From Palaemon carinicauda (taxonomy: Eukaryota; Arthropoda; Malacostraca; Decapoda; Palaemonidae): DNA of 64,000 bases. Below, piece after piece: positions 1 to 11,365 of the stretch. The notes beneath the pieces were generated by a model. The model was not told the DNA's origin. It saw only the letters and a list, made by a program, of their open reading frames with translations, and did no database searches. The stretch spans positions 74,742,416 to 74,806,415 of the forward strand of contig NC_090729.1 in NCBI RefSeq assembly GCF_036898095.1. Reading direction: 5' to 3'. The position numbers were made by a program, and so were the translations under genes. Position 1 is the first letter of the stretch. Every line of letters starts with the position of its first letter.

Positions 1-327
1 CGTTAACATAATTTCATAATAAATAGCCCATTTAAGGAAAAATTCCATGTCAACAAAGAAATCAACTTTTGTGAGTCCAGCTGGCAAAATGTAGACTTAA
101 TTGTGGTTATGTTCTTGGCCAAATTTTCTGTCTCTAACCTTTCGATAATTTTAATGGTAGTGTTAATGATGGTATATTAAAGCATTATTTATGTTTAGTA
201 CAGTATATAAAAAATTATTTTTCCCTTTGGGTGTTCAAGATTTTCACACGTAGGCTGTTAAACAGTATAGATTTACATTACAAAGATTTGTTTTGTATAG
301 TACATGGTATAATTATAAAACCTTTCC

Positions 328-329
<2 letters not shown>

Positions 330-367
<38 letters not shown>
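330..367. repeat. (GA)n microsatellite
   Basis: About 19 uninterrupted GA units. It lies inside the dispersed repeat, and equivalent GA/CT tracts lie in its relatives at 53628-53674 and 54153-54193. Confidence 0.97.
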
Positions 368-370
<3 letters not shown>

Positions 371-485
371 AATCTTAGTTCACCTGAGTTTAAGAATGAA
401 ATCAACATGACTATTGTTAGTTGTAGTGATCAATTCCACGCTTCAAGTGGTACTTGAAACAAAAACACTATTGATTACAACAGCT

Positions 486-489
<4 letters not shown>

Positions 490-530
<41 letters not shown>
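490..530. repeat. (CT)n microsatellite
   Basis: About 20 CT units. The flanks match the flanks of the (GA)n tract near 54153 on the opposite strand, so the tract is an internal part of the repeat family. Confidence 0.97.
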
Positions 531-532
<2 letters not shown>

Positions 533-949
533 CGGTGTTATACAATACTTACATACTGTTGATGAAAAAACCAAAATAGGTTTTCTTAAAGTGTCAATTA
601 GATATGAAACAAAAAAATTATACTGATTATAAATCTTATTTCAATCATAGGTTAAAGTATGGCATCCGATTTTGTCAGCAAACCACTATTTTTTAGGAAA
701 CATCACTTTATTCTAGAAAATTGCTACTATTTAAAGTTAATTGTGCTTTAAGAAAACCCTGTACTTTTGTTTTAAATTTTGGAAATGTTTTATAAATCGA
801 GTATTGCCGACTTATTTCTGTTTAACTTTTGGCTGTGATCAGATCAGCTGATGTCTAGCGGCCGCTCTCAAGAATATGCACGTACGAATTCAGTAACAAA
901 GTATTGTTAACACCATTTGTTAACTTATTCAAAATATCTATGCAGTTAA

Positions 950-1263
950 CCCTTTAACCCCTAGGCTCTTTGGAAATTTCCAACCCTTAACCCCCAGGGG
1001 GTTATTTTTTCCCCAGCACATTTTGCAGTATATTTTTTTTAAATTGCTCTAACAGCCTTAATTTTTGCCATAGAGAGGTCAGGTTGGTCTCATTCTCTTG
1101 GAAAATGCCTGAATTTTCTAAAAAAAAAAAAAAAAAATATCAAAAATATGAAAATTTTTTTTTTTTTATAGCATTTATTTGCAAGGACGTACCGGTACAT
1201 CCACGGGGGGTAAAGGGATGGCTTTTTTTAAACGTACCAGTACGTCCTTTGGGGGTAAAAGGG
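950..1263. mobile_element. piggyBac-like MITE, copy 1
   Basis: The element is flanked by TTAA at 946-949 and 1264-1267. It begins CCCTTTAACCCC and ends GGGGGTAAAAGGG, which are inverted repeats. The interior ('aaattgctctaacag', 'gagaggtcaggttggtctc', 'cgtaccggtac') is shared with the copy at 2654-2877. TTAA duplications with CCC-starting termini are the hallmark of the piggyBac superfamily. It has no coding capacity. Removing it and one TTAA joins flanks that resemble the unoccupied relative near 53735-53750 (opposite strand). Confidence 0.85.
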
Positions 1264-1322
1264 TTAATATGACATAAGCGCCAATGTGTTATAACCTATC
1301 ATTTTTTTTGTTTAGTACATTT

Positions 1323-1327
<5 letters not shown>

Positions 1328-1378
<51 letters not shown>
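1328..1378. repeat. (CT)n microsatellite
   Basis: About 25 CT units, matching in position the (CT)n tract at 54398-54440 of a related repeat copy. Confidence 0.97.
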
Positions 1379-1382
<4 letters not shown>

Positions 1383-2262
1383 GTTATATTAAAAATCAAT
1401 CATGGTTCAAATTTTCCTTAATTTTCCCAATCTCGCACCATCTGTCACGTTATAGCGGCAACCCAATTGTTTGGTAACTTTAAAAACTGACAAAGTTTTT
1501 CCCATAATTGAGGTGGGTACAAATTGACTTATAACTGAAACTAGGAAAAGTATTTTGGATATGGAAAGGACTATTATCTTTCGTAACAGTTTAGAATTAT
1601 TGTAAATTATCATACTGTCATTAGCGGTAGTTTGCTGTTGTTGATTAAACGCAAATAAAATGGTTTTCCTATTTTGCTACGTCTATAGGAATTGAATTTA
1701 TATGGACACTAATTAAAATATTTTTACTAACATAATATTTACTAAAAGCTCATAATATCATTTGTTATCACTTTGATCATTTGTGTTTAATGCGTTCGTT
1801 TGTTCATTATGATCAACGGTGAAGCGTACAGTAAACAAATGGAAGGTTTTTGTTTTAGGTGGCGTGTTTAGAAAAAAAAATATGTACTGTATCATTCATT
1901 TCATTTATTTCGAAGTTCTAAGAAAAATTCAATAAACCAACATTGGTAATAACAAAATCATCATATAATCAATATTTGGTAAGATAGCTATTGCTGCAAA
2001 AAGTAACCTAAACACACATGGGTAAAGGCGTTCATTTCTTCGCTATTATCAGAGATGAATGTAAACAAAACAACGGATTCCGATTTTGATTGTGTGCTTT
2101 TTGGCGTGGTTAGGAAACGCATGATATAAAATCCCCTTTATTTCGTTAATTTTTGGATTTTCAATGATACAACAGAAGCTAGTCTATACAATGATAGTTT
2201 TGCTATTCACTAGTTGTCTTATAAAACAGATATGACTTAAAGTTGTTAGAATTACTACTAAT

Positions 2263-2440
2263 TTTAAACATCTGATTTACCTGGTAGTTATATATATAGC
2301 TTAGTCCCTGACGTCACTGCAGGAATTTCAAAACTCGCGGCAATCGCCGATTGGGTAGCCAGGTGTATCACCAGTGCGCTCTCTACCCAGGTACCTGGAA
2401 CCATTCCAGTCATTCCTCAGATCTTCCCTGCCACTTCACC
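2263..2440 (+). repeat. Left inverted terminal repeat of DIRS element I
   Basis: It begins 'TTTAAACATCTGATTTACC' and includes 'CCAGGTACCTGG'. Its reverse complement is found at 11500-11702 with few mismatches. The outermost 40 bp are also repeated in inverted orientation in the internal complementary region at 11366-11405. Confidence 0.88.
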
Positions 2441-2551
2441 GGTGACCTCGTTGGAATTTTGCTTGCTTTGGCCTGTGTTTTTTGCAGTTAATTTAGTGAA
2501 GTACACGTTGGCTTTGGCTTTCGCTCGTTTTGGTTTTGTTTTATTTCGACT

Positions 2552-2635
2552 GAGAGTGAGTGGTTGGAATATGATCGCTATGTTCGTAAGCTTGAAAGGG
2601 ATAGGATCAGGAGTTTTTCCCCCTACTGTAAAAAC
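2552..2635 (+). pseudogene. Gag N-terminal remnant of DIRS element I
   Basis: This frame reads ...EYDRYVRKLERDRIR... and ends in a stop at 2633-2635. The same block follows the Cys-rich domain in element III (TYERYVRRLERDR at about 27130-27170), which identifies it as Gag. The preceding Cys-rich segment is not recognisable here, so this copy has lost or scrambled its Gag start. A piggyBac-like MITE has landed 18 bp downstream. Confidence 0.7.
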
Positions 2636-2653
2636 TAACGAACCAACTCTTAA

Positions 2654-2877
2654 CCCTTTTACCCCCGCCATAAGGTTAAATTTCGAGCACATTTTGCTAT
2701 ATATTTTTTTTTAAATTGCTCTAACAAGCTTAATTTTTGTCCTAGAGAGGTCAGGTTGGTCTCATTCTTTTGGAAAATGCCTCAAGTTTCTCATAAAATT
2801 ATCAAAAATATGTATAAACATGTAATTATCAGTGATTTGCAAGAACGTACCGGTACGTCCTTTTGGGGGTGAAAGGG
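2654..2877. mobile_element. piggyBac-like MITE, copy 2
   Basis: TTAA lies on both sides (2650-2653 and 2878-2881). The termini CCCTTTTACCCCC and GGGGGTGAAAGGG are inverted repeats. The interior is closely similar to copy 1 but lacks its poly-A stretch. It is inserted in the Gag region of DIRS element I. Confidence 0.9.
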
Positions 2878-3054
2878 TTAAAGACATGATGGTCGAAGGA
2901 AATCATTCTGCCAGCACTATGACGTCATAAGTCATGTGACGTAAACTCTACGAAGAATGACTTGCAAATTCATTTCTTTTTTCTTGCAAGGAATGAAAAG
3001 AAAATACTAACTTACAAAGCAAAAGTATGTAATTTTTATAATGTAAAAGGAATA

Positions 3055-5830
3055 CAGTGGAACCTCTACATACGAATTTAATCCGTTCCAGAACCAACTT
3101 CGTATGTAGAAATTGTTCGGATGTCGAAACGAATTTTCCCATAAGAATACATTGAAATAGGATTAATCCGTGGTTGAGCCCAAAAACCTATGATAACTTC
3201 TTGATAAACTACTACACATAATTTTCCCATGAGAATAGTGAACACTAAATTAGATAATAGACATATAAATAAGAAGAATAGACATGTAAATAAGAAGAAT
3301 TAGCAAAAAAATGATAAATAAGAAACGGGTTTTTAGCGTCACTTTACCTTAGAAACTCCAGCGCAGGTGTTGTTCGTCTTTGCTACGCAGAGAGGAGAGA
3401 GGAGACGGACGGACGGCGAGGAGGTAGAGAGGTTAACTACGATAAACGTAACACTACCGTAACTTATTCTAACTTACACTAAGTGAACTTTAACATAACT
3501 TAGCTTATTTTTTTTTTATTTTTATATTTTATATTTTTTTTTTACATTTTCTTTTTTTCTCTTTGATGATTACGTAATTTTAATCACTATCACTTACATT
3601 TAAAATTGACTGAATTTCTTTTGCTTCACTCTTTTCCGTTTTCTGTGTTTCACTTTCTTCCGCTTCACTCTTTGCCGTTTTCTTCGGTTCACTTACATCC
3701 TCTTCATCGCGAGTTCGCTTCGCAGTTTTTTTTAAAGAAAGCATCGATAGATAATTGCTTGGTATGGCTTTTCAGAATGTTTCGAAAGTGAGTTAGGCAA
3801 ACATCATCGAATTGAGAAACTACACGACAAACCTGCAATTTCTTTGGATGGTATTTGTAGATGAAGTCGACCACGTCTTGATATTTTCCTAACACCTCTC
3901 TTATTTGCGCTGAACCTAACACATGTTCTACCTCCTTGCTCTCTTCCTCGTCATCACTCATGTGCTCCGACATAGCATGGAGTTCCTTGAGCTCATCCGT
4001 CGTCAGTTCGTCGTGATGTTCGGCGACGAGTTCCGTAACGTCATCTGCGTCTACCTCCAGACCCATGGATTTCCTCTACGGCTTCCGCTGCACCGACCAC
4101 GGGATCAGGTTCGGGGTCAAAACCCTCGAAATGTCGGGGAGAAACTGCATCAGGCCACAGTTTCTTCCATGCAGAATTGAGGGTCCGTCGAGTTAATCCC
4201 ACCCAAGCCTGATCTATGATCTTCAAGCAGTGCAGGATGTTGAAGTGGCCCCTCCAAAATTCACGCAAAGTTAAGTTGGTGCTTTGCGGGACATTAAAGC
4301 ACTGCTTGAATAAGTGCTTGGTGTACAGCTTCTTAAAATTAGAGATGACTTGCTGGTCCATGGGCTGGAGGAATGAGGTGGTATTTGGTGGAAGATACAG
4401 CACCTTTATGAACTTGAATTCATCGAAGATATCATCTTCAAGTCCGGGGGGGTGAGCGGGTGCATTGTCAAGGCATAGCAGGCACTTTAAAGGCAATTTC
4501 TGTTCATGAAGATACTTCTTCACAGAAGGGCCAAAAACTTGGTTTACCCATTGCACAAAGAATTGCCTAGTGACCCAGGCCTTCGAGTTGGATCGCCAGA
4601 AAACATGAAGCTGATCCTTATCGACGTTGTGTGCTTTAAAGGCCCTAGGGTTCTCAGAATGGTAAACAAGCAAGGGCTTGACTTTAAAGTCCCCGCTAGC
4701 GTTGGCACATAGAGCAAGAGTCAACCGATCCTTCATTGGCTTATGGCCAGGCAATTTCTTCTCTTCGGCAGTGATGTAGGTTCGACTCGGCATCTTCTTC
4801 CAAAACAGCCCGGTTTCATCACAATTGAACACCTGCTGCTCTACGTAGCCTTCTTTCTTTACGATCTTTTCGAAGTTCTTAACAAAGTCAGCTGCAGCCT
4901 TTGTGTCCGCACTAGCAGCCTCTCCGTGGCGAACAACTGAATGAATCCCGGACCGTTTCTTAAATTTCTCGAACCAGCCACGAGATGCCTTGAAATCATC
5001 TGAGGAAGGCTCGGTTGAACTCTCCCCAGCATCACCCCCAGAGCTCTCCTCCTTCAAGTCCGTAAAGATGGCGTGCACCTTCTCGCAGATAACGGTTTCG
5101 GTGATGGTGTCGCCAACGATCTCTCTATCCTTAATCTTCTATGATAGGGGTACGGCGTTTGGAAATTATAGTGATCCCCTTAGAAGGTTTCACTGCTTTA
5201 ATAGCTTCCTTCTGTTTAAGGATTGTCGAGATCGTCGACATATTACGGCCATACTGTTTAGCAAGTTCACTCACGCAGATGCCACGCTCATGTTTTTCAA
5301 TAATTTCCTGCTTAATTTCTATAGAAAGAATTTCCTTCTTCCTTTTCTCACCACTACCACTGGCAAAACTAAGCCTCTTGGGACCCATACTTTACGTAAA
5401 TTATCGTTAATGGATGCACGTAAAAAATCACGATTAAAACACAGTTAATATCAGAACGCACAGAGCACAACCGCAAGAAGCCGACGAGAACAGAGGACTG
5501 ACCCAAGCCGCGCTAATTGAGCGTCCCTCCGAGGTCGATGTGCTGCCTTCTATCGGCGGAAATAAAAAACACTTCAGGCGCTATGATCACCGACTACGCG
5601 TACGAGTATTGTTTACTTCGGGTGTCGAAAAAAACATTTGGGTGTAGAGTCGGAACGTGTTCGAATTGTACTTCGCGTGTCGAAAAATTCGGATACAACC
5701 GGTACGACGAAAATTGCTTACTTCGTGTGTCGTAATAAAATTCGGGTGTAGAGTCAAAAATTTGCTCGAATTTTACTTCGGATATTGGAAAATTCGGATG
5801 TAGATACGTTCTGATGTAGAGGTTCCACTG
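3055..5830 (-). mobile_element. Tigger/pogo DNA transposon 1
   Basis: Terminal inverted repeats begin CAGTGGAACCTCTACAT at 3055 and end with the complement at 5830. The target-site duplication is TA (3053-3054, 5831-5832). At about 2.8 kb with one transposase on the minus strand it has the usual Tigger size and layout. It is inserted in the 5' part of DIRS element I and is therefore younger. Both ends are well preserved. Confidence 0.95.
3704..5388 (-). pseudogene. Tigger-family transposase (two frameshifts)
   Basis: DDE-type transposase of the pogo/Tigger group, which cuts and pastes its own element at TA. The start is the Met at 5388 (MGPKRLSF). Residues 1-85 hold a Psq-type helix-turn-helix (ELAKQYGRNMSTISTILK). 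The 4041-5078 frame holds the end of the CENP-B-like DNA-binding region (SRGWFEKFKKRSGIHSVVRH) and the catalytic core: NCDETGLFWKKMPSRTY (first Asp), CLDNAPAHP (second Asp) and QPMDQQVISNFK (third Asp). The acidic C-terminus continues in a third frame at 3704-4066. The frames are offset by +1 near 5080-5130 and again near 4050, so two small indels break the gene although all three catalytic Asp codons remain. Identity is certain at family level; activity is unlikely. Confidence 0.93.
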
Positions 5831-6160
5831 TATATATTTTTAAGAAAATATTTGTCTTATTAGTATACTTTCTTTAGATAATCATCGATCTATTATCAGA
5901 GATTAAACTAGCGTAGTCAAATTTACACTACGTAGTACTCATGACGATCGATACAGTCCCACAAATTACTTTTTATCGTTATTTATTTTTTCGATATTGG
6001 GAATACTAATATTAATCGTATAGCCTATTGGATTCTCATTCAAGCCCTTGGCAAAACAGTAGAATCTCTCGCAGTGGGCAGGTCTAAATTATGGTCTGAT
6101 GTGATGTGAAAGAGTTAAAAAGTGCAAGTTTCAGCTCTTCCAAGCTCCCCAACCCCTGGG
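5831..6160. other. DIRS element I sequence between Tigger 1 and Gag, no gene seen
   Basis: About 330 bp of AT-rich sequence continuing the host DIRS element after the Tigger insertion. I see no conserved protein block or repeat in it. Confidence 0.5.
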
Positions 6161-6374
6161 AGAAGGAATGTCGACAGGCGAAGGGAGGCGAGAGGCGTTA
6201 GCCCCCCAGCAGTCGGTCCCCTCGAGCCTTCCTGTTGACGCTTCCCAGGACGCTCGCCCTCGCCATGGGAAAGGCAATGTGAAAGTGTTATCTTCGCCGT
6301 CAGATGATGCAGCCCACAGACGGGGCTGGCGTCTTATGTATTTCCCTTCCTGCTAGACAGGAAGAGAGTTGCTC

Positions 6375-7015
6375 GTCATGACGCCGAGCGTCAGAAAGGA
6401 CGCTGAGCGTCAAGGAGTTGGACTACATCACGCCAAGCGTCGAGTAGTTGGAAGTCATAACGCTGAGTGTCAAGAAGTTGGACGTCGTGATGCCAAGCGT
6501 CAAGAAGTTGGACGTCGTGACACCGAGTGTCAGAACCTTGGAAGGCATGACGCCGGGCGTCGAGAAGTTGGACGTCGTGACACCGAGTGTCGGAACCTTG
6601 GAAGTCATGACACCGAGCGCCAAGAACTTGGACGTCGTAACGCCGAGCATCAGAGCCTTGGACGTCAAGCTACTAACGCTGCTATAAGAGTTAGACATGA
6701 TGTTTGACGCTGAGCGCCGAGTAGAGGAACAGCTTACCAAGCGTCGGGAACCTGGTAGCCATGACGTTGAGCGTCGTAAGGAGAAACATCATGCGAAGCG
6801 TCGAGAGACTGGTACATATGACGCCGAGCGTCAAGGAGTTGGACGTCGGGACGCTGAGCGTAAGAGCCTCGGACGTCATGAAACCGAGCGTCGAGATCAC
6901 GAACGTCATAGTTCCGAGCGTCAAGATCACGAACATCATAGTTCCGAGCGTCAAGCGTTGGAACAACGTGACGCCAGGTGTCATGTTTTCGGACTCCTTG
7001 ACGCCAGAAGTCAGG
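6375..7015 (+). repeat. Tandem array of about 30-bp units with GACGC-N3-GCGTC palindromes
   Basis: Units of about 30 bp contain 'GACGCCGAGCGTC' followed by 'aagaacttggacgtcgtga' or close variants. In most units the arms GACGC and GCGTC are perfect inverted repeats around a 3-nt loop. Some units carry TGACAC-CGA-GTGTCA instead (about 6518-6532 and again 60 bp later), which also pairs. In the coding sense the unit reads D-A-E-R-Q and D-x-G-R-R, so it encodes a charged Gag linker. Element III has the same palindrome at 28240-28530. Confidence 0.85.
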
Positions 7016-7763
7016 ATATTAAGGAGTTGTCTCCTAGGAAACAGGACGTCTCTACCTCGATTAGAGACCTGTTGGAAGAAGGGATCGATGGTCACCTTTC
7101 CCCTAGTGATCATTTAGAGGAAATCTCGAAAGGAGAAGATCCTAAGGCCCTTCATCCTTTGATGGATTTAAAGAAACTTATGAGAGTTTTTACAGAAGAG
7201 TTTCCTAATTATTTAGTTCCTGCTGCTCTTCGTTCTCCACCTTCAGAGTTTACGCTAGGGAAGGTGTCGAAGGAGTCTCTGTTCACAAAGATGTGTTGTC
7301 TCGCTCATCTAAGAGAGCCTTGAGAATGATGGGGGACTTTATGCAATCCAAGAAGGACCAGGGAAAGACTGTTTTCTCTTTTCCTCCTGCCAGATTGGCT
7401 TCCAGATCTAGCATTTGGTATGAGACAGGAGAAGTTCTCGGCTTGGGAGTTCCTGCCTCTGCGCAAGGAGACTTTTCGAGTCAGGTGGACGCCCCTCGTC
7501 GGACAGCCATGAGAAGAACCAAAGTGCTCTGCTCAACGTCGGAGCTTGATCATCTTCTCAAAGGCGTCTTCAGAGCTTTCAAGGTGTTAATTTTCCTTGA
7601 CTGGACTCTGGGAGCCTGGGGAAAAAAGGTTTATGCTTTGAAGGATGTGTATACTGAAAGCCTCATCCCATTATGTCTTGCATGGACAAAGCCTTAAGAG
7701 ACGGATCCAATGATTTGGTGTCCCTTTTTTCGGCAGCTGTTCTTAAGAAAAGAGCCCAAATGT

Positions 7764-7767
<4 letters not shown>

Positions 7768-7794
<27 letters not shown>
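7768..7794. repeat. Poly-T tract inside Gag
   Basis: About 27 consecutive T. Element III has a short cttttctctcag here (29345-29355), so the tract is an expansion in this copy and breaks the Gag frame. Confidence 0.9.
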
Positions 7795-7795
<1 letters not shown>

Positions 7796-8129
7796 GTCCA
7801 ATGCAGTTACACCCGTACGAAAGTTGGAATTGCTGTACGCACCTCTTTCTTCCTCCCTTTTTCCTCAAGAGTTGGTCCGAGAGATCTCTTTCGCTTTAGC
7901 CTAAAAGGCCACACAGAATTTGGTGTCTAGAACAGCAAGGAAGATTCTTCCTACTTCCTTCTCAAGCCGCAAACCTAAGGAAGAAGCTCCATTCCCTCAG
8001 TTTTCGCAGCCCTTTCGAGGGAAAACTTTCAGCAGGGGTAGTACCAGACCCGAGGGAAGGAGAGAAAAGAGAAGAGGATCGAAACCAGGGCAAAGCAGAG
8101 TCTGACTGCATTCGCCTTCAGACAGCAGT

Positions 8130-9010
8130 AGGAGCCAGACTAAACAACTTCTGGCGAGCTTGGGAGAGGAGAGGGGCAGACCTTTGGTCCGTACAATTAC
8201 TAAAGGAGGGATACAAAATCCCTTTCCTAGGGAAACCCCCTTTAGTAGTAACTCCGATAGATCTCTCTGCCAGATACAGAGAGGAGTCAAAGATACAGGC
8301 TATGCAACATCAAATGTCTCTCTTGTTGGAGAAGGAGGCAATAGAGAGGATGCGAGATTTGCGGTCACCAGGTTTTTACAACCGCTTATTCCTGGTTCCC
8401 AAGAACTCGGGGGGATGGAGACCAGTCCTGGATAAAAGTGCTCTCAACGCCTTCGTTCAGAAGAAAAAGTTCTCCATGGAGACATCGAAATCAGTCTTAG
8501 CAGCAGTAAGAAAGGATGACTGGATGGTCTCTTTAGACCTCCAGGATGCTTCCACATCCCCATCCATCCGAACTTCAAGCAATACCTGAGGTTAGTGTAC
8601 AAGAAGGAATTTTTCCAGTTTCGGGCTCTTTGTTTCGGCCTAAGCACCGCCCCTCAAATATTTACGAAGCTGATGTCAAGTGTAGCGGGCATGCTGCATT
8701 CAAGAGGTATCAGAGCCTCTCTGTATCTGGACGACTGGCTACTCAGAGCTCATTCCTACAATCCCTTCCTGGAGGAGCTGCAGATGACGTTGAGGTTATC
8801 AGAAGAACTGGGTCTTCTGATGAACAGAGACAAGTCTCAACTGACACCATCCCAAGAGATCCTTTATTTGGGGATGGAGATTTGGAGTCGAAGTTTTTTG
8901 GGGTTTTCCGTCTGCCTCAAGGACGGACCAAGCCCTGTTGAAGCTTCATTGCTTTCTAGAGAAACGGAAGTGTTCTGTGAAAGAGTGGATAAGTCCTCGT
9001 TGGAGTAGTT
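8130..9010 (+). pseudogene. Reverse transcriptase of DIRS element I
   Basis: RT domain that copies the element RNA. The frame at 8302-8589 has GFYNRLFLVPKNSGGWRPVL and WMVSLDLQDA (first catalytic Asp block). The frame at 8595-9008 has FRALCFGLSTAPQIFTKLM and YLDDWLL, the YxDD active-site box. The two frames are separated by a small deletion near 8555-8590 where A-Y-F-x-I-P is expected. An N-terminal thumb-like region starts near 8130. DIRS and Ngaro RTs share the order GFYNR...WRPV...LDL.DAY...FGL..AP...YLDDW. Broken by frameshift but easily recognised. Confidence 0.9.
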
Positions 9011-9088
9011 TGTCTCCCTGGGAAGACTGAATCTTCGCCCTCTTCAGTTCCACCTCAATCGACATTGGGGAAAGGAACTTAAGATAAA

Positions 9089-9570
9089 ATGTATCCCCAT
9101 TACAGAATCCATGAAAGTTGCCTTCAGTGGTGGAATGACCCAGTCAAACTTCAAGAAGGTCTCTCCCTGGAACAGAGGAACCCAGACCTTGTGTTGTGTT
9201 CCGACACCTCGGACTCAGGGTGGGGAGCAACTCTGGGCAAGTTGGAGATCTCGGGTTCCTGGACAAAAGATCAGGAAATTTTCCATAGAAGGCGCTCTTG
9301 GCAGTCCTGTTGGCCCTCAAAGGCTTCGAAGGGTCAGTCCTGAACAGAGTGTTGCAGGTCAGCGCCGACAACACTACAGCGTTGGCCTACATAGCCAAAC
9401 AAGGCGGAACCCACTCGAGGTCCCTTTACGAGACTGCGAGAGAACTTCTTTACTGGGCAAAAGAGAAGAATGTAACCCTTGTAACAATGTTTATTCAAGG
9501 GGCAAGGAATGTGATGGCAGACAGTCTCACCAGGAGAGGTCAAGTTTGGTCCACAGAATGAACACTTCAC
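9089..9570 (+). pseudogene. RNase H domain of DIRS element I
   Basis: RNase H follows RT directly. The first frame has DLVLCSDTSDSGWGATLG (first catalytic Asp). A frameshift near 9290-9340 moves to the frame with LLALKGFEG, then VSADNTTALAYIAKQGG (Asp) and FIQGARNVMADSLTRRGQ (last Asp). RNase H degrades the RNA strand of the RNA/DNA hybrid during replication. The layout matches the other DIRS copies in the window. Confidence 0.85.
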
Positions 9571-9576
9571 CAGGAG

Positions 9577-9912
9577 GTGTGCAAGAACCTGTGGCGGATT
9601 TGGGGTTATCCTTGTATAGACCTGTTCGCAACCTCGAAGATGAAGAGATTGGAGACATACTGCTCCCCAGTGCCAGATCTCGAAGCAGTCCACATCAACG
9701 CTTTCCTATTAGACTGGTCCCACTTGGACGTGTACGCATTCCCTCCGTTCAAGATTGTGCACAAAGTAATGCAAAAATTCGTGTCACACAAGGGAACCAG
9801 ATTGACTCTAGTGACCCCCTTCTGGCCCACAAGAGAGTGGTTCACAGAGGTACTAGAATGGATGGTGGACACTTTGAGAAGCCTCCCATTAAGAGTAGAT
9901 CTACTCAAATAA
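9577..9912 (+). pseudogene. Methyltransferase-like domain of DIRS element I
   Basis: One open frame of 111 codons with IDLFATSKMKR, CSPVPDLEAVHINAF, VYAFPPFKIVHKVM and RLTLVTPFWPTREWF. DIRS1-type elements carry a Dam-like methyltransferase domain between RNase H and the recombinase. The D-L-F-A-T opening and the AFPPF block, in place of the DPPY/NPPY of adenine methylases, fit that position. This assignment rests on position and the motif pattern and is not certain. All full copies here have it: A2 at 24600, III at 31130, C at 15520. Confidence 0.6.
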
Positions 9913-9924
9913 CCCCACTTGGAA

Positions 9925-11002
9925 AGGTACCATAAAGACCTCCAAGCTCTACATCTAACTGCCTTCAGACTATCGAAAAACTCACGAGAGCTAGAGGTAT
10001 TTCGAAGGAGGCAACTAGGGCGATTGCAAGAGCAAGGAGGTCTTCTACCACCAAGGTTTACCAATCCAAGTGGGAAGTTTTTAGAGAATGGTACAGAATG
10101 AACTCTGTTTCCTCTTCCAGTACCTCTATGACTCAGATTGCTGACTTCCTGTTATACTTTAGAAGGAAACATAGGTTTTTCAACTTCAACTATCAAGGGA
10201 TACAGGAGCATGTTAGCGGCTGTCTTCAGGCATAGGAATTTGGACCTTTTAATAATGAAGACCTCCAGGGTCTTCTCAAATCCTTTGAAACAACTAAGGA
10301 ACGACATCAGGAATCGCCAGCTTGGAATCTGGATATAGTCCTGAAGTTCCTAATGAGTGACAGGTTTGAGCCCTTGCACTCAGCTTCGTTTAAGGACCTC
10401 ACCATGAAGACACTCTTTTTGGTCAGTCTGGCGACAGCTAAGAGGGTCAATGAGATTCATACCTTCAACAAGGCTATCTGCTCCTTACAGCTAGGCTTTC
10501 TTGCTAAATCGAACGCCCTTCTCAACCCTGGCCCAAGGCTCTTGAGATTCCGAACCTTTGGGATGTGGTTGGAGAGGAATTGGAGAAGGCCCTGTGTCCA
10601 GTAAGAGCCCCGAAGTTCTACCTGGAAAGAATGAAAGAGTTACAGGGCAAGTCAGAAGCACTTTGGTGCTCGGTCAAGAAGCTTTCGTTACAAATGTCGA
10701 AAAAGGCACTATCCTTCTTCATCAGGCTCTTAATAAGGGAGGCTCATTCACATTGTAGTGATGCAGACCTCAAGCTTTTGAAGGCCAAGACACATGAAGT
10801 TAGAGCTGTGGCAATTTCTGTAGTCTTCAAGCAGAATAGGTCACAAAGCATTATGGACACAACCTTCTGGAGGAGTAAATCTGTGTTCGCCTCACACTAT
10901 TTGAAACGTGTCCAGACTCTTTATGAGGACAGCTACACTCTGGGACCATTCGTAGCAGCGAGTGCAGTAGTGGGGGAAGGATCTACCACTACATTCCCGT
11001 AA
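9925..11002 (+). pseudogene. Tyrosine recombinase of DIRS element I
   Basis: Integrates the circular DNA copy of the element. Pieces in several frames: TIKGYRSMLAAVFRHRNLDL (core-binding domain, about 10190), KTLFLVSLATAKRVNEIHTF (first catalytic Arg, about 10440), KTHEVRAVAISVVF (His-x-x-Arg, about 10790) and VFASHYLKRVQTL (catalytic Tyr in HYLK, about 10895). The catalytic R, H-x-x-R and Y codons survive, but frameshifts near 10090, 10330 and 10560 break the gene. Confidence 0.87.
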
Positions 11003-11365
11003 CCTAATACCCTTTTCTTCTCTTGGAACTATTGTATTTTTATGGTTGTTCATGGAGATTGGACGACAGTCTTCCGCAATCATTAATTTTAGTCAGGTGG
11101 TCAGTTTGTTCCTTGATAGCGCCCGGAATAATGGTATTGGAGGAGGTTCTGTCACCTAGAGGTTTTTACAACGGTTTGACAGCTCCTAGAGGTCTTCAGC
11201 CCCCTGGGTGGATCGCTGGATCTCGTAAGGAAAGCAGACATAATGAGATAGGAATTCATTGAAGTCGGCTTCCTTATCAGGTACGAACCCTTAAGCTTGT
11301 TTATTAACTCTTTAAGTAAATTCCAACAATGTTGGCTGTTTCTGACCCTCCACCAAAGGTGTCAG

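Larger units (their letters stand above)
1..2262. repeat. Dispersed AT-rich repeat region (copy a)
   Basis: There is no convincing coding sequence here. Parts of this stretch recur elsewhere in the window. The segment around 780-950 matches the reverse complement of about 53750-53900, and the segment around 1900-2130 (ending with the words 'ggaaacgcatgatataaa') matches about 54640-54870 and the reverse strand at about 58620-58860. Those other copies lie inside Tigger-type elements, so this is probably an old member of the same family with its left end outside the window. DIRS element I begins at the right edge and appears to have inserted into it. The short open frames here are spurious, mostly microsatellite. 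Confidence 0.6.
6168..8105 (+). pseudogene. DIRS element I Gag, middle and C-terminal part
   Basis: Structural (Gag-like) protein of a DIRS retrotransposon, broken into several frames. After a repeat-rich segment (6375-7015) the frame at 6697-7323 reads ...LSPSDHLEEISK...FTEEFPNYLVP..., and the frame at 7293-7697 continues with MGDFMQSKKDQGK, SIWYETGEVLGLG and FLDWTLGAWGKK. The same order is found in element III at 28756-29721 (SVWYETGEVLGLG, FLDWSLGALSKR), so this is the conserved Gag core. The tail at 7930-8105 is basic (FRGKTFSRGSTRPEGRREKR), as expected for nucleic-acid binding. Shifts occur near 7300, around a poly-T tract at 7768-7794, and near 7930. No start codon can be chosen reliably. 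Confidence 0.75.

Noticed and set aside
2417..2714. Pair of opposite 90-codon frames at 2417-2714
   Set aside because: They span the inverted repeat, Gag remnant and MITE of different origins. Only the 2552-2635 segment has a Gag match.
4990..5448. Plus-strand 152-codon frame over Tigger 1
   Set aside because: It is antisense to the transposase, has no domain and crosses the gene's frameshift.
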